Assembly (NCBI GenBank): GCA_963697285.1
Contig: CAVONI010000011.1
Coordinates: 1,488,001 to 1,552,000 of the forward strand
Direction: 5' to 3'
Length of the DNA: 64,000 nucleotides
DNA from: JAEUQQ01 sp963697285
Lineage (GTDB): Bacteria > Acidobacteriota > Vicinamibacteria > Vicinamibacterales > JAFNAJ01
The notes beneath the pieces are model-generated. The model was not told the DNA's origin and ran no database searches. It saw only the letters and a list, made by a program, of their open reading frames with translations. The stretch's first letter is position 1. Each line of letters begins with the position of its first letter. A program made the translations under genes and the position numbers. This document shows positions 17,027 through 25,747 of the stretch, piece by piece.

Positions 17027-17048
17027 GGGCCGCGCCCCGCGCGGCCCG
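17023..17048 (+). repeat. REP2 hairpin whose GTAG supplies the PHP stop codon
   Basis: GTAG (17023-17026) is followed by stem GGGCCGCGC/GCGCGGCCC. TAG 17024-17026 is the stop of the PHP gene. Confidence 0.75.
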
Positions 17049-17125
17049 TCGCCCCCCGCACCCCACGGGCCCTTCGCTCCCCTGTCGCGCGGTGCTGTCC
17101 CCACCATTCCACCCCGAATCGCGGG

Positions 17126-17131
17126 TATCAT
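17126..17131 (+). promoter_or_regulatory. -10-like TATCAT, leaderless start of the rhomboid gene
   Basis: TATCAT ends six bases before GTG 17138; no Shine-Dalgarno sequence is present. Confidence 0.42.
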
Positions 17132-17137
17132 CCCCTC

Positions 17138-18352
17138 GTGTTCAAGCGACAGCGGTCCGGAGCGGTCATCTGCACCTCGTGCGGTGTGCTGGTCAGCGTC
17201 AACGAAGAGCGCTGCTACAACTGCGGGCGCCGCAATCCCGGCTTGTGGGGATTCGCACCCGCCCTGCGATCGCTCGGCGGCGACATGGGGTTCGTGCCGC
17301 TCGTCATCGGCGCATGCGTGATCCTGTTCACGCTGACGCTCGTCGCCTCGCGCGGGGCGATCGGGATGGGCCGCCTGGTGACGATGTTCTCGCCGAGCAA
17401 CGAGGCGCTGTTCCTGTTCGGCGCGAGCGGTGCGGTTCCCGTGTTCGGCGCCGGCCGATGGTGGACGGTGCTGAGTGCAGGCTGGCTGCACGGCGGCGCA
17501 CTGCACATCTTCTTCAACATGCTGTGGGTGCGGCAGCTCGCACCGGCGACCGCGGAACTGTACGGTCCGGGGCGGATGGTGATCATCTACACGCTGGCGG
17601 GCGTCGCGGGCTTCGCCCTCAGCTCGTTCGCCGGGGCGTTCATCCCCGACCTGTTCGTCCTGCGCGGCGGGCGCTTCACCGTGGGCGCGTCGGCACCCAT
17701 CTTCGGCTTGCTGGGGGCGCTGGTCTACTACGGGCGCCGCACCGGCAGCAGCGCGGTTCACAGCCAGGCCATGGGGTACGCCCTGATGCTGGGCCTCTTC
17801 GGGTTCATCATGCCCGGCGTCGACAACTACGCGCACCTGGGCGGATTCGCCGGCGGCTTCCTCGCGGCGCGCATCCTCGATCCCCTCAGCCCCGAGCGGA
17901 TCGACCACCTCGCCATCGCGCTGGCGTGCCTGGTGATCTCGTTGCTGTCGGTCGTCGCGTCAGTCCTGCACGGGCTTGCAGTTCCTGCGGCCAGCGTAGG
18001 ACAGGCGTCAGGGCCGCGCGGGGGCGGGGTCAGGGCCGCACTGAGGTGCGGCCCCTACACCTCATCACCTGCATCTCATCACCTACACCTGATCATCTGC
18101 ACCTGGAGTGAACGCCGGGCGCCGGGCGCGCGGTCGGCGTCATGCCCGGCCGCACAGGGGTGTGGCCATCAGGAGCCTGCTGATCCGCGGCGTCAGCGCC
18201 GCCGGGTGTCGGTGGACGCGGGCGTGGGTGTACATCGTCCGCACGAATGCAGGGAGCGACCGCGGGAAGCGATACCCGACGGCGCCGCCGCGCAGCGCGA
18301 CACCGTGGTCACGCACGCCGCCGCGCAGCGCGACATCCGTGGGGTCACGTGA
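17138..18352 (+). CDS. Rhomboid intramembrane protease with N-terminal zinc ribbon and repeat-derived tail
   Basis: A 404-codon frame. Residues 10-32 form a zinc ribbon (C12, C15, C26, C29); residues 50-280 are the six-helix rhomboid domain with WLHGGALHIFFN, the catalytic Ser185 in GASAPIFG and His233 in YAHLGG. The family GASG motif is GASA here. Rhomboids cleave transmembrane helices within the membrane; the zinc ribbon may bind a partner. The natural protein should end near residue 285-290. From residue 291 the frame runs through a REP2 hairpin, a short tandem tract and the composite repeat copy B, giving a Pro/Arg/His-rich 114-residue tail unlike any domain. In this orientation the REP2 offers no TAG. 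GTG 17138 is chosen as the start. Confidence 0.8.
   Translation: MFKRQRSGAVICTSCGVLVSVNEERCYNCGRRNPGLWGFAPALRSLGGDMGFVPLVIGACVILFTLTLVASRGAIGMGRLVTMFSPSNEALFLFGASGAVPVFGAGRWWTVLSAGWLHGGALHIFFNMLWVRQLAPATAELYGPGRMVIIYTLAGVAGFALSSFAGAFIPDLFVLRGGRFTVGASAPIFGLLGALVYYGRRTGSSAVHSQAMGYALMLGLFGFIMPGVDNYAHLGGFAGGFLAARILDPLSPERIDHLAIALACLVISLLSVVASVLHGLAVPAASVGQASGPRGGGVRAALRCGPYTSSPASHHLHLIICTWSERRAPGARSASCPAAQGCGHQEPADPRRQRRRVSVDAGVGVHRPHECRERPREAIPDGAAAQRDTVVTHAAAQRDIRGVT
18033..18106 (-). repeat. REP2 hairpin and adjoining tandem tract inside the rhomboid tail
   Basis: Inverted REP2 (stem GGGCCGCAC/GTGCGGCCC then CTAC) at 18033-18058. It is followed by imperfect repeats of ATCACCTGCATCT-type sequence to about 18106. 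An incomplete REP2 half also lies at 18011-18027. Confidence 0.65.
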
Positions 18353-18390
18353 CAGATCATGCCCGGGCCGCGCGGGGGCGCGGCCCCTAC
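18143..18390 (-). repeat. Composite element copy B: degenerate REP2, module with internal duplication, REP2
   Basis: This is the inverse of the element at 14062-14290. The module (18182-18365) is nearly identical to copy A but carries an extra duplication of about 37 bases (CGCGCAGCGCGACA-type unit, repeated near 18290 and 18330). The intact REP2 is at 18362-18390 and a degenerate one without GTAG is at 18143-18167. The GTAG of the intact hairpin supplies the TAG stop of the gene on its right. Confidence 0.8.
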
Positions 18391-19028
18391 GAGTCCTGTG
18401 ACGCCCCTTCGAAACGATCCTCGTCGTTGGCGAAGAGGATGTTGAACGACGTCAGCGACCCGTAGCAGCCCGTGATGTAGCCCTGCAGCTTCAGCTTGGC
18501 GTCCTCGGGCATCTCCATCGCGTTGACCTGCTGCTCGAGCATCCGCAGGCGATTGCGCAGCATCACGATCTTGTGGAAGAACGTCTCGATCGGGATGACC
18601 TTGTCCTGGAGCCCGCTTCTGCCGGGACGAAGCACGAGGTCACCACCTCGCCACTTCTCGGCAGGGGCGACAGCCGTCAGGCCCGCCTCCTCGCGGATGA
18701 CCTGTCGCAGGAGGCGTTCGAGGTCGACACCGGGTGTATCGAGTGACACGGTTGGCTGCTCGCTGATTTCTCGCTCGGAGACGAGCGGGAGGGGCGTCGC
18801 TGCAGGGCGCAGGGGCGGCGTGCGCGACGTCGGCGATGACGCGCGCGGTTCGTCGCGCGGTCCGCCGCGGTAGTTGTGATCGCTGCCGCAGTACCCGCAC
18901 GACACGCGCAACGGCTGCCGGCGTTCGTCGACGACGATGATGGTGTGCGACCGGTCGGCGTGACAGACGCGGCAATGGTCTTCGATCGACTGTCCCGCGC
19001 TGTAGGTGCGCGGCCCGTCAGCGCTCAT
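18387..19028 (-). CDS. Zinc-ribbon protein of unknown function
   Basis: A 213-residue cytoplasmic protein. The N-terminus (about 15-55) is a zinc ribbon: CRVCHADRSH, then CGYCGSDHNY. Residues 55-95 are Pro/Arg/Ser-rich and probably disordered. A C-terminal helical domain (about 105-205) includes FFHKIVMLRNRLRMLEQQVN, likely a coiled coil or helical bundle. Ribbon proteins of this layout occur in Acidobacteriota and myxobacteria without known function. ATG 19028 is the natural start. The TAG stop (18387-18389) is contributed by the GTAG of a REP2 element, so the last few residues may have been changed by that insertion. Confidence 0.68.
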   Translation of the reverse strand: MSADGPRTYSAGQSIEDHCRVCHADRSHTIIVVDERRQPLRVSCGYCGSDHNYRGGPRDEPRASSPTSRTPPLRPAATPLPLVSEREISEQPTVSLDTPGVDLERLLRQVIREEAGLTAVAPAEKWRGGDLVLRPGRSGLQDKVIPIETFFHKIVMLRNRLRMLEQQVNAMEMPEDAKLKLQGYITGCYGSLTSFNILFANDEDRFEGASQDS

Positions 19029-19054
19029 GTGATGCTCCGGCAGGCATTGTACCC

Positions 19055-19120
19055 GCTGAGCCCTCGCGTGCTGAGCCCTCGCGTGCTGAGTTCTCCGTGG
19101 GCTGAGCCCTCACCGCCGAG
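19055..19120. repeat. Short tandem repeat (GCTGAGCCCTCGCGT unit)
   Basis: Two exact and about two degraded copies of a 15-base GCTGAGCCCTCGCGT-like unit lie in the divergent promoter gap between the zinc-ribbon gene and the membrane-protein gene. Confidence 0.55.
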
Positions 19121-19152
19121 CCCCTCAACTCGACGCAGCCGCGGCAGGTGGG

Positions 19153-19158
19153 GATAAT
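19153..19158 (+). promoter_or_regulatory. -10-like GATAAT, leaderless start of the membrane-protein gene
   Basis: GATAAT ends nine bases before ATG 19168, with TCGACG about 17 bases upstream as a possible -35. No Shine-Dalgarno sequence is present. Confidence 0.42.
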
Positions 19159-19167
19159 CGGCCTCAC

Positions 19168-20991
19168 ATGGCGCCTTCCTTCGACGCGCGAACCGGCAGC
19201 ACGGCCGCGTATGCCGCCCTGCTGTTCGCGCTCGTCATCATGGCCACACCGATCCGGGTCGGCGACGGAGGCGAGTACCTCGCGATGGCCATGAACCTGT
19301 CGCGCCTCGAGCCGCCCTCGCTGTCGCTCGCCGATCTCGCGCGCGTCGATCACCGGCTCGACACGCTGGGGCCGAGCTTCCGCACGCGCGCCGTGCGCTT
19401 TCCCGCCCTTCGTGGCAGCGACGGCCGCCAGGACTTCCCGCACTTCTGGATGTATCCGCTGTTCGTGTCTCCGTTCCTTGCGGCAACTGACGCCGCGGGC
19501 CTGCACCCGAACTACGCCTTCGCGCTGGCCAACGTGCTCATGCTGGCCTCTGCGTGGTGGCTCGTCGTGCCGCGCCATGGCACGTGGCTGACCGGCCTTG
19601 TGCTGGTCAGCCCCATCGTCTGGTGGGCCGACAAGGCGCACGGCGACGCCTTCACCTACGCGCTGCTGACGGTCAGCTTCGGGCTCGTGACGACCCGTCC
19701 GGCACTGAGTCTCGTGGCGCTCGGCCTGGCCTGCTCGCAGAATCCTCCCCTCTCGGTCACGCTGCCGGCGGTCGTGGCCGCGGCGTGGCTCGCAGACGGG
19801 ACGTCGCCGACCGCTTCCGTCTGGCCACGGGCGAGCCGACGGCTCCCGGCAACCGTGGCGGCGATCGGGTTGGCCCTCCTGCCGATGGCCTATTACTACG
19901 CGCGACTCGGCGTGCCGACACCGCTTGTTGGATGGACGTCGCCGCACGTGCCGTCGGCAGGCGAGATGGCGCGGTTCGTGGCCGACCCCAACATCGGCCT
20001 GGCGTGGGCGTTTCCCGGTGCGATCGTCGTCACCATCGCGGCGCTGATTGCGACGGCGAGGACGGCGCCGCGCGCCTTGCTGCGCGTACCCCTGCTGGCC
20101 GGCCCGGTGTGTGCGCTGCTCCTGCTGGCCGGATTCACGCAGTCGCTGAACATCAACAACGGCGCCACGCCGGGCGTCAACCGGTGGAGCCTGTGGCTCG
20201 TCCCCCTGGCCCTGCCCCTCTGGCTCGCCTGGCGTGACAGCGGCACGCGTCGTGCGCGCACGGTGATTCAGGCTGCCGCCGTCGCGTCGGTCGTGCTCTC
20301 GCTCTGGTCGTACGCGCCGCACTCGCCCGAGCGGTACGTCTATGCCTCCGCGGCCGCGCGCTGGATCTGGCACGACGCCCCCGGTCTCGACAATCCGCCG
20401 CTCGAGATCTTCGCCGAGCGCGTCTCGCAGACTGAGCCACCTCTCGTTCCGGTCGCCACGCGCGGCTGCACGAAGGTGCTCGTCAGCGAGGGACGCTGGC
20501 CCGTGCCGTGCGCGCCGTGGCCCCTGCCCCCCGAGTGCCGCCAGGAAGGCCAGCACTGCTACGCGAACGTCGCCCGCGAGGGATACGCCTTTGTCCCAGT
20601 GGCGATGCGGCACGGATTCGGCTTTCGCCCCAACCCGCGGACGTGGCCGACAGGCGATGCGGCGGCGGCCACCATCCGCGCCGGACTCGATCGGGCGGCA
20701 CGGTGCGGTGCCCAGGTGGTCGCGGCAGGAGAGCGCTCGGTGATCGTCGCGACCGACCATGTGGCGTGGACGCTCGCCCTGCAGTGCTCGTCGGAGTTCC
20801 TGCTCTACGTTGCGGGGCCAACGGATGGCGCCCGCATGGCGCTGCGCCTGCCAGGGTCGATGACGCTGGTCATCGACGACCTCGCGACGCTCGCACGTAG
20901 CCAGCGCACGGTGCCCGTCGCCGTGGCGTGGGAGCCGGTCGGCATCGCCGTGCCGGCCTCGGCGTCGGGCGTGCTCCTGCACCTGCGCTGA
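19168..20991 (+). CDS. Multi-pass membrane protein, possible GT-C-like glycosyltransferase
   Basis: A 607-residue protein with about nine transmembrane helices in residues 10-400 and a soluble, cysteine-containing C-terminal region (about 410-600). The first loop after helix 1 contains GDGGEYLAMAMNL, reminiscent of the acidic D/E motif in the first loop of GT-C membrane glycosyltransferases, which use lipid-linked sugars. No further GT-C signature is certain. The C-terminal domain has several cysteines (CTKVL, PCAPW, PPECRQ, QHCYA), suggesting disulphides on the periplasmic side. I do not recognise the family. The gene stands alone, so context adds nothing. Confidence 0.6.
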   Translation: MAPSFDARTGSTAAYAALLFALVIMATPIRVGDGGEYLAMAMNLSRLEPPSLSLADLARVDHRLDTLGPSFRTRAVRFPALRGSDGRQDFPHFWMYPLFVSPFLAATDAAGLHPNYAFALANVLMLASAWWLVVPRHGTWLTGLVLVSPIVWWADKAHGDAFTYALLTVSFGLVTTRPALSLVALGLACSQNPPLSVTLPAVVAAAWLADGTSPTASVWPRASRRLPATVAAIGLALLPMAYYYARLGVPTPLVGWTSPHVPSAGEMARFVADPNIGLAWAFPGAIVVTIAALIATARTAPRALLRVPLLAGPVCALLLLAGFTQSLNINNGATPGVNRWSLWLVPLALPLWLAWRDSGTRRARTVIQAAAVASVVLSLWSYAPHSPERYVYASAAARWIWHDAPGLDNPPLEIFAERVSQTEPPLVPVATRGCTKVLVSEGRWPVPCAPWPLPPECRQEGQHCYANVAREGYAFVPVAMRHGFGFRPNPRTWPTGDAAAATIRAGLDRAARCGAQVVAAGERSVIVATDHVAWTLALQCSSEFLLYVAGPTDGARMALRLPGSMTLVIDDLATLARSQRTVPVAVAWEPVGIAVPASASGVLLHLR

Positions 20992-21113
20992 TCGGCACGC
21001 GCTCCTGCTATGCTCAGGGACGTTCGACCGGCAGGCCAGTACGCCGCATCCGCCGGGGCCGCGGGGCCTCGACACGGATCGGCTTCTCTCACGACATCTC
21101 GGAGCAGACCCTT

Positions 21114-21761
21114 ATGCAGACACGATGTACTCCATGGATCGCCGCCGCCCTGATCGCGGGCAGCATGGGCATGGCCCAGGCGCAGACACCAGCACCGGCG
21201 CGTCCCCTCAGCCCTCCCGGAACGGCCTCGACGCAGGTGGCCGGGCAATGGGTGAAGGGCGAGCGCGGCATGCGCTACGAGAACGGAAAGTGGATTGACG
21301 TCACCTACAACCGGCCGCTCCTGCGCGGTCGCCAGAACATCTTCGGCAGCGGCGCCGAGTACGGCAAGGTCGTGAATGGCGACGGGCCCGTGTGGCGCGT
21401 GGGCGCGAATCAGTCGACGCGTTTCAAGACCGAGGTCGCGCTGACGTTCGGGGGCAAGACGCTGCCGGCCGGCGAATACAGCATGTACGTGGACCTCAAG
21501 GAGAACAACTGGACGTTGATCTTCTCGACCTGGGCCGCGCAGCAGAAGTACGACCCCAACGACAAGACCGCGCTCTGGGGCTCCTACAACTACACGCCCG
21601 ACAAGGACGTCCTGCGCGTGCCGATGACGGTCTCGGCCGTCCCGATGTCGATCGACCAGCTGTCGATCGGCTTCGTCGACGTGACCACCAACGCGGGCAC
21701 GCTCGCGATCTGGTGGGACAAGACGCAGGCGACGGTGGCGTTCACGGTCGGCGGCTCGTAG
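21114..21761 (+). CDS. Secreted DUF2911 protein
   Basis: A 215-residue exported protein with a signal peptide (about 1-23, ending MAQAQ) followed by a Pro/Ala linker and a DUF2911 domain (about 60-215). Typical features of the family are RVGANQSTRF, the LPAGEYSMYV strand pair and the late SIGFVDVTTNAGTLAIWWD segment; it is probably a beta-sandwich of unknown function, common in Bacteroidota and Acidobacteriota. ATG 21114 has GGAG about ten bases upstream and begins a good signal peptide; the open frame upstream overlaps the previous gene and is not supported. A strong hairpin follows the stop. Confidence 0.78.
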   Translation: MQTRCTPWIAAALIAGSMGMAQAQTPAPARPLSPPGTASTQVAGQWVKGERGMRYENGKWIDVTYNRPLLRGRQNIFGSGAEYGKVVNGDGPVWRVGANQSTRFKTEVALTFGGKTLPAGEYSMYVDLKENNWTLIFSTWAAQQKYDPNDKTALWGSYNYTPDKDVLRVPMTVSAVPMSIDQLSIGFVDVTTNAGTLAIWWDKTQATVAFTVGGS

Positions 21762-21771
21762 TCCTCACACC

Positions 21772-21797
21772 GCGGGGCACCGATCGTGGTGCCCCGC
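21772..21797 (+). terminator. Perfect 10-bp hairpin between convergent genes
   Basis: GCGGGGCACC pairs with GGTGCCCCGC across a six-base loop, ten bases after the DUF2911 stop. Only a weak pyrimidine tract follows. Its position between convergent genes suits a bidirectional terminator. Confidence 0.6.
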
Positions 21798-21834
21798 CTC
21801 CCTTCATCGCCGGGGACTCGACGCCGGCACCACC

Positions 21835-22686
21835 TCAGGTGTGATCGCGGATGAAGGCGGTCACCATGGGCCAGAACACGTCGGGCTGCTCCAGGTAGAC
21901 GACGTGTCCCGCCTCGGCGATGGGCTCGTAGCGCGCATGGGGCAAAAGGTCGAGGAGCTTGCGCTGCTGCCACGGTGGAATGGCGCGATCCTCGGCGCCG
22001 GGCAGGATGAGCGTCGGCGCGGTGATGGCCTGGTAGCCCGCGCGGTTCTCGTCGAGCGCCGCGAAGAACGGGTCCTGCGCCTCGGTGAGTCTCACCAGGC
22101 TGTGCACGCGGTCCTTGTAGCGGGCGTGAAAGCGCTCGCGCATCGAGTCGAGGGCCTCGAGTCCCACGCGACGCACGAACGCCTCGCCGAAGATCTTCTC
22201 GTACATGTAGTGGGTGTACAGCTCGAAGACCTCAGGGCCGCCGCGGTAGAAGCGCAGCGAGATCGCCTCGTACATCTCGAACAGCACCTCGTGCGAGAGC
22301 AGGATGCCCGACAGGGTCAGCGTGGCGACGCGGTGGTGGAACAACCGCGCGAACTCGAGGGCGACGAACCCGCCGTACGACACGCCGACCAGGTGCACGC
22401 GCGGCAACCCGAGGTCCGCGACCACCGCCTCGACGCATCCCGCCAGTTCCGGCATCGTGACCGGCCGATCGTCCGACGACGACCCACCCTGGCCCGGGTA
22501 GTCGATCAGGACGACGTCGAAGTCGGGCTCAAGGCGCTGGACGAAGGGATACCAGGCCTTCGTGTGCATCGCGAGGCCGTTGAGGAGGACGACCGGGGGC
22601 GCCGTCCCCTCGCCGATGTACTCCCAGAACAGCGCGTGGGGACCGTGCGCGAGGGTGCCGGAGCGTGAGTGGGCGAAGTCGGTCAT
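21835..22686 (-). CDS. Alpha/beta hydrolase
   Basis: A 283-residue cytoplasmic alpha/beta hydrolase. The nucleophile elbow is GVSYGG (Ser near 106), the oxyanion region is LLNGLAMHTKAW, the acid is in LPGAEDRAIPP and the catalytic His is in EAGHVVYLEQPD. A helical cap (about 140-215) separates the core halves. The substrate could be an ester, lactone or C-C bonded beta-diketone. Start chosen at ATG 22686 (MTDFAHS), where similarity to the fold begins; the extension to 22800 is Arg-rich and unsupported. Divergent from the Oar-like receptor gene. Confidence 0.75.
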   Translation of the reverse strand: MTDFAHSRSGTLAHGPHALFWEYIGEGTAPPVVLLNGLAMHTKAWYPFVQRLEPDFDVVLIDYPGQGGSSSDDRPVTMPELAGCVEAVVADLGLPRVHLVGVSYGGFVALEFARLFHHRVATLTLSGILLSHEVLFEMYEAISLRFYRGGPEVFELYTHYMYEKIFGEAFVRRVGLEALDSMRERFHARYKDRVHSLVRLTEAQDPFFAALDENRAGYQAITAPTLILPGAEDRAIPPWQQRKLLDLLPHARYEPIAEAGHVVYLEQPDVFWPMVTAFIRDHT

Positions 22687-22788
22687 GGAGTTGAAGGATT
22701 CCCGGAGTCTTGTCGCCGGTCGGAGTTTTCGCCGGTGCAGGAGCGGAAAACGACTCCGGGAGTCATTCCCGAAGCGCAGCAATTCCGC

Positions 22789-22817
22789 TTGACAGTGCAT
22801 TCATACACCTTCATGCT
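22789..22817 (+). promoter_or_regulatory. Possible promoter of the first Oar-like receptor
   Basis: A perfect -35 TTGACA (22789-22794) is followed at 17 bases by CATGCT, a weak -10. The surrounding 246-base gap is locally AT-richer and contains several GGAGT/ACTCC inverted repeats (22697-22765) that could be operators. Confidence 0.35.
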
Positions 22818-22932
22818 TCATTTGCACAACGACCGTTCGGTTTGTTTCTCGCGTCGGGGGGGCCGGTCAGGGCCGCACGGTTCTCCCGAACCGGATCGTC
22901 ACAGCTCATCGCGCGGTTCAGGGGAGGCATAC

Positions 22933-25722
22933 ATGCTTCGGAGATTTTCGGCACTTGGGCGCGGTCGCGCCGGCCGTTTCGCATTGGCGCTGGCGGCAGT
23001 TCTCGCCTGGAGCGCGCCACACGCCGTCGCGCAGGTAGCGGATGGCGTCATTGAAGTCATCGTGGTCGACGAGACCAACCAGATTCTGCCCGGCGTCACC
23101 ATCACGGTGACACGGCCCGACACCGGTTTCACCACGGTGCTCGTGACCGACGGCACCGGCAGCGCCCGCGCGCTGGCCCTCCAGCCCGGCACGTACTCGG
23201 TCAAGATCGAACTCTCCGGCTTCCAGGGCGGCACGCAGGAGGGGCTCACCCTCCGCGTCGGCCAGACGCTGAAGCTGGCCATCACGCTCAAGGTCGCGCA
23301 GGTGGCCGAGACGGTCAACGTCATCGGCGAAGTCCCGCTCGTGGACGTGTACAAGACCGACTCCTCGACCAACATCGTCCCCGAGCAGATCCAGGAACTG
23401 CCCGTGGCCGGTCGCGACTTCCAGCAGCTCGCGTACCTGACGCCGGGCGTGCAGCGCGAGCGTGGCGGCAACCGGTTCATCCAGAACCAGCCCGTCATCG
23501 GCGCCGGCGGCAATGCCAGCCAGGCGACGATCCTCGTGGACGGCGTGGACTTCACCGACCCCGTGCTCGGCCTCGCGCGCGCCCGCTTCTCGCAGGACGC
23601 CATCAGCGAGTTCCGCGTGATCAGCAACCGGTTCGACACCGAGGTCGGGGGGTCGGCCGGTGGCGCGCTCTCGATCGTGACGAAGACCGGCACGAACGAC
23701 CTCAGGGGCTCGGTGTTCGGCTTCTTCCGCGACGATGCGCTGCGTGCGCAGGGCGAGTTCGACCTGCAGAAGAACCCATATTCGCGCCAGCAGTTCGGCT
23801 TCACCCTGGGCGGGCCGCTCGTCAAGGACCGGACGCACTACTTCCTGAGCTTCGAACAGGTCAGCACAGACGACATCACCCTCTTCCGTCCGGGCGGCAT
23901 CTACACGTCGCAGGCGGCCGACATCCCCGTGCCGAGCGACCAGTCGCTGATCTTCGGCGGCCTCGATCACCGCATGAACGAGAAGCAGAACCTGCGCGCC
24001 CGCTTCGTCTACGAGCGCTACCGCCAGGAGAACTTCCGTGTGGGCGGCGTCGGCGACCTGAGCTCGGGCATGCAGTTGAATCGCGACAACTACAACTTCA
24101 CGACCACCCACAGCTGGACCATCAGCAACTCATCACTGAACCAGATCGCGTTCCAGGTCGGGCGCCGCAAGTTCGACGAGCCGAACAACTCCTCGTCGTT
24201 GACCGAGTACTTCTCGAGCGGCAACACCCTGCAGACCGGCGCCAACATCGTCGGCGACCAGAACGACTCGGGCGACATCGTCGAGATCCGCGACACCTTC
24301 TTCACGCGGATCGGCTCCGGCACCTGGGCCATGGACCTGAAGGCCGGCGGCGCGTGGCAGTGGGTAAGCGACAAGTGGAACTTCCCGGTCTACCCGCGCG
24401 ACCTGATGATCTACGTGACCGACGGACGCGTGCTGCCCTTGCTCTACGTCGACACCTTCGGCAGCGGCGAATCCGAGATCAAGACCAACCTCATTTCGGG
24501 CTTCGTGCAGGCCGACTTCAAGCCGTCCTCGCGCGTCAGCCTGAACATCGGCGTCCGCTATGACCTCGACACCGCCGGCAACAACCCCGACTACACCGAT
24601 CCCCTGCACCCGGAGGAGCGCGGCAAGGATACGAACAACTTCCAGCCACGCGGCGGGTTCTCCTGGGATGTCGCCGGCAACGGCGGCCATGTCGTTCGTG
24701 CCGGTGCCGGCATCTTCACCGGCCGTTTCCTGCTGGTGCCGGCGCACATCGAGCTGCAGCAGAACAGCTACACCGGCCTGACCATCCAGCAGCGCATCAA
24801 CGGCACCGTGCTCGGCATCCCGGCCCTGGCGCTGGACCCCAACAACCCTACCACCACGGGCATCCCGCTCGCGCGTGATGCAAGCGGCATCGACACGTCG
24901 TTCGTGAACCCGTACTCGATGCAACTGAGCGGCGGGTACACCGCACGCCTCGGCAAGACCGGCCTGTTTGCCGACTTCGAGGGCGTGTACGTGAAGGGTC
25001 ACGACGAGATCATCATCCGCGACGTCAACTGGAAGGGGAACGCCACCGGTGGGCGCCCGAACACGACCCGCAACCAGATCAACTGGTACACGAACGAGGG
25101 CCGCAGCGAGTACAAGGCCTTCACGACGAGCGTCAACGGCTTGATCAAGGGTGGCCACGTCGTCACGGCGTCGTTCACCGTCGCCGACAAGAAGAACATC
25201 AACGACGACTTCAGCCCGGCACTGACCGACTACCCGAACGATCCCGCAGACATCGAGGCCGAGTACGGCCGGTCGCGCAGCGACGAGCGGTACCGCTTCG
25301 TCGCCTCGGGCATCATCCGCATGCCGTGGCGCTTCACGGTGTCGCCGATCTTCGAGTACGGATCGGGCCAGCCGTGGAACCGCCGCCGCGGCTACGACTG
25401 GAACGGCGACGGCAAGAACTCCGATCGCCTGCCCGGCGTCGAGAAGTTCTCTGAAGACGGCCCGGAGATCTCGCAGGTGAACCTCCGCGTCACGTATCGC
25501 ATCCCCTTCGGGGCGCGTGCTGGCGCCGATCTCATCCTCGAGGGCTTCAACCTCTTCAACCACCTGAACTACGACGTGAACTCGCTCGTGAACGGCGAGT
25601 TCCTGAGCGGCCCGACGCTGGCCAACCCGGCGCTCGTCGCCGTGCCGAACACGCGCTACGGCCAGTACACGGCGACCCTGCCGCCGCGCGAGATCCAGCT
25701 CGGCGTGCGCGTGTCGTTCTAA
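22933..25722 (+). CDS. Oar-like TonB-dependent outer-membrane receptor
   Basis: A 929-residue outer-membrane protein. It has a signal peptide (about 1-34, ending PHAVAQ), a carboxypeptidase-regulatory-like beta-sandwich (about 38-120), a plug domain (about 130-240) and a large beta-barrel ending in VRVSF with the terminal Phe required for barrel insertion. This architecture is the acidobacterial Oar/SusC-like receptor type, thought to import oligosaccharides, peptides or siderophores with TonB. No SusD partner is present. ATG 22933 has GGGGAGG seven bases upstream. Nothing adjacent identifies the substrate: upstream is a divergent hydrolase, downstream are REP2 repeats and an acyl-metabolism cluster. 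Confidence 0.88.
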   Translation: MLRRFSALGRGRAGRFALALAAVLAWSAPHAVAQVADGVIEVIVVDETNQILPGVTITVTRPDTGFTTVLVTDGTGSARALALQPGTYSVKIELSGFQGGTQEGLTLRVGQTLKLAITLKVAQVAETVNVIGEVPLVDVYKTDSSTNIVPEQIQELPVAGRDFQQLAYLTPGVQRERGGNRFIQNQPVIGAGGNASQATILVDGVDFTDPVLGLARARFSQDAISEFRVISNRFDTEVGGSAGGALSIVTKTGTNDLRGSVFGFFRDDALRAQGEFDLQKNPYSRQQFGFTLGGPLVKDRTHYFLSFEQVSTDDITLFRPGGIYTSQAADIPVPSDQSLIFGGLDHRMNEKQNLRARFVYERYRQENFRVGGVGDLSSGMQLNRDNYNFTTTHSWTISNSSLNQIAFQVGRRKFDEPNNSSSLTEYFSSGNTLQTGANIVGDQNDSGDIVEIRDTFFTRIGSGTWAMDLKAGGAWQWVSDKWNFPVYPRDLMIYVTDGRVLPLLYVDTFGSGESEIKTNLISGFVQADFKPSSRVSLNIGVRYDLDTAGNNPDYTDPLHPEERGKDTNNFQPRGGFSWDVAGNGGHVVRAGAGIFTGRFLLVPAHIELQQNSYTGLTIQQRINGTVLGIPALALDPNNPTTTGIPLARDASGIDTSFVNPYSMQLSGGYTARLGKTGLFADFEGVYVKGHDEIIIRDVNWKGNATGGRPNTTRNQINWYTNEGRSEYKAFTTSVNGLIKGGHVVTASFTVADKKNINDDFSPALTDYPNDPADIEAEYGRSRSDERYRFVASGIIRMPWRFTVSPIFEYGSGQPWNRRRGYDWNGDGKNSDRLPGVEKFSEDGPEISQVNLRVTYRIPFGARAGADLILEGFNLFNHLNYDVNSLVNGEFLSGPTLANPALVAVPNTRYGQYTATLPPREIQLGVRVSF

Positions 25723-25747
25723 CGGCGACGGCCGTTCACCTGTGTCC

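Noticed and set aside
19018..21075. Minus-strand frame of 685 codons opposite the membrane protein
   Set aside because: Arg/Gly-rich shadow with no motif; the plus-strand product has clear helices.
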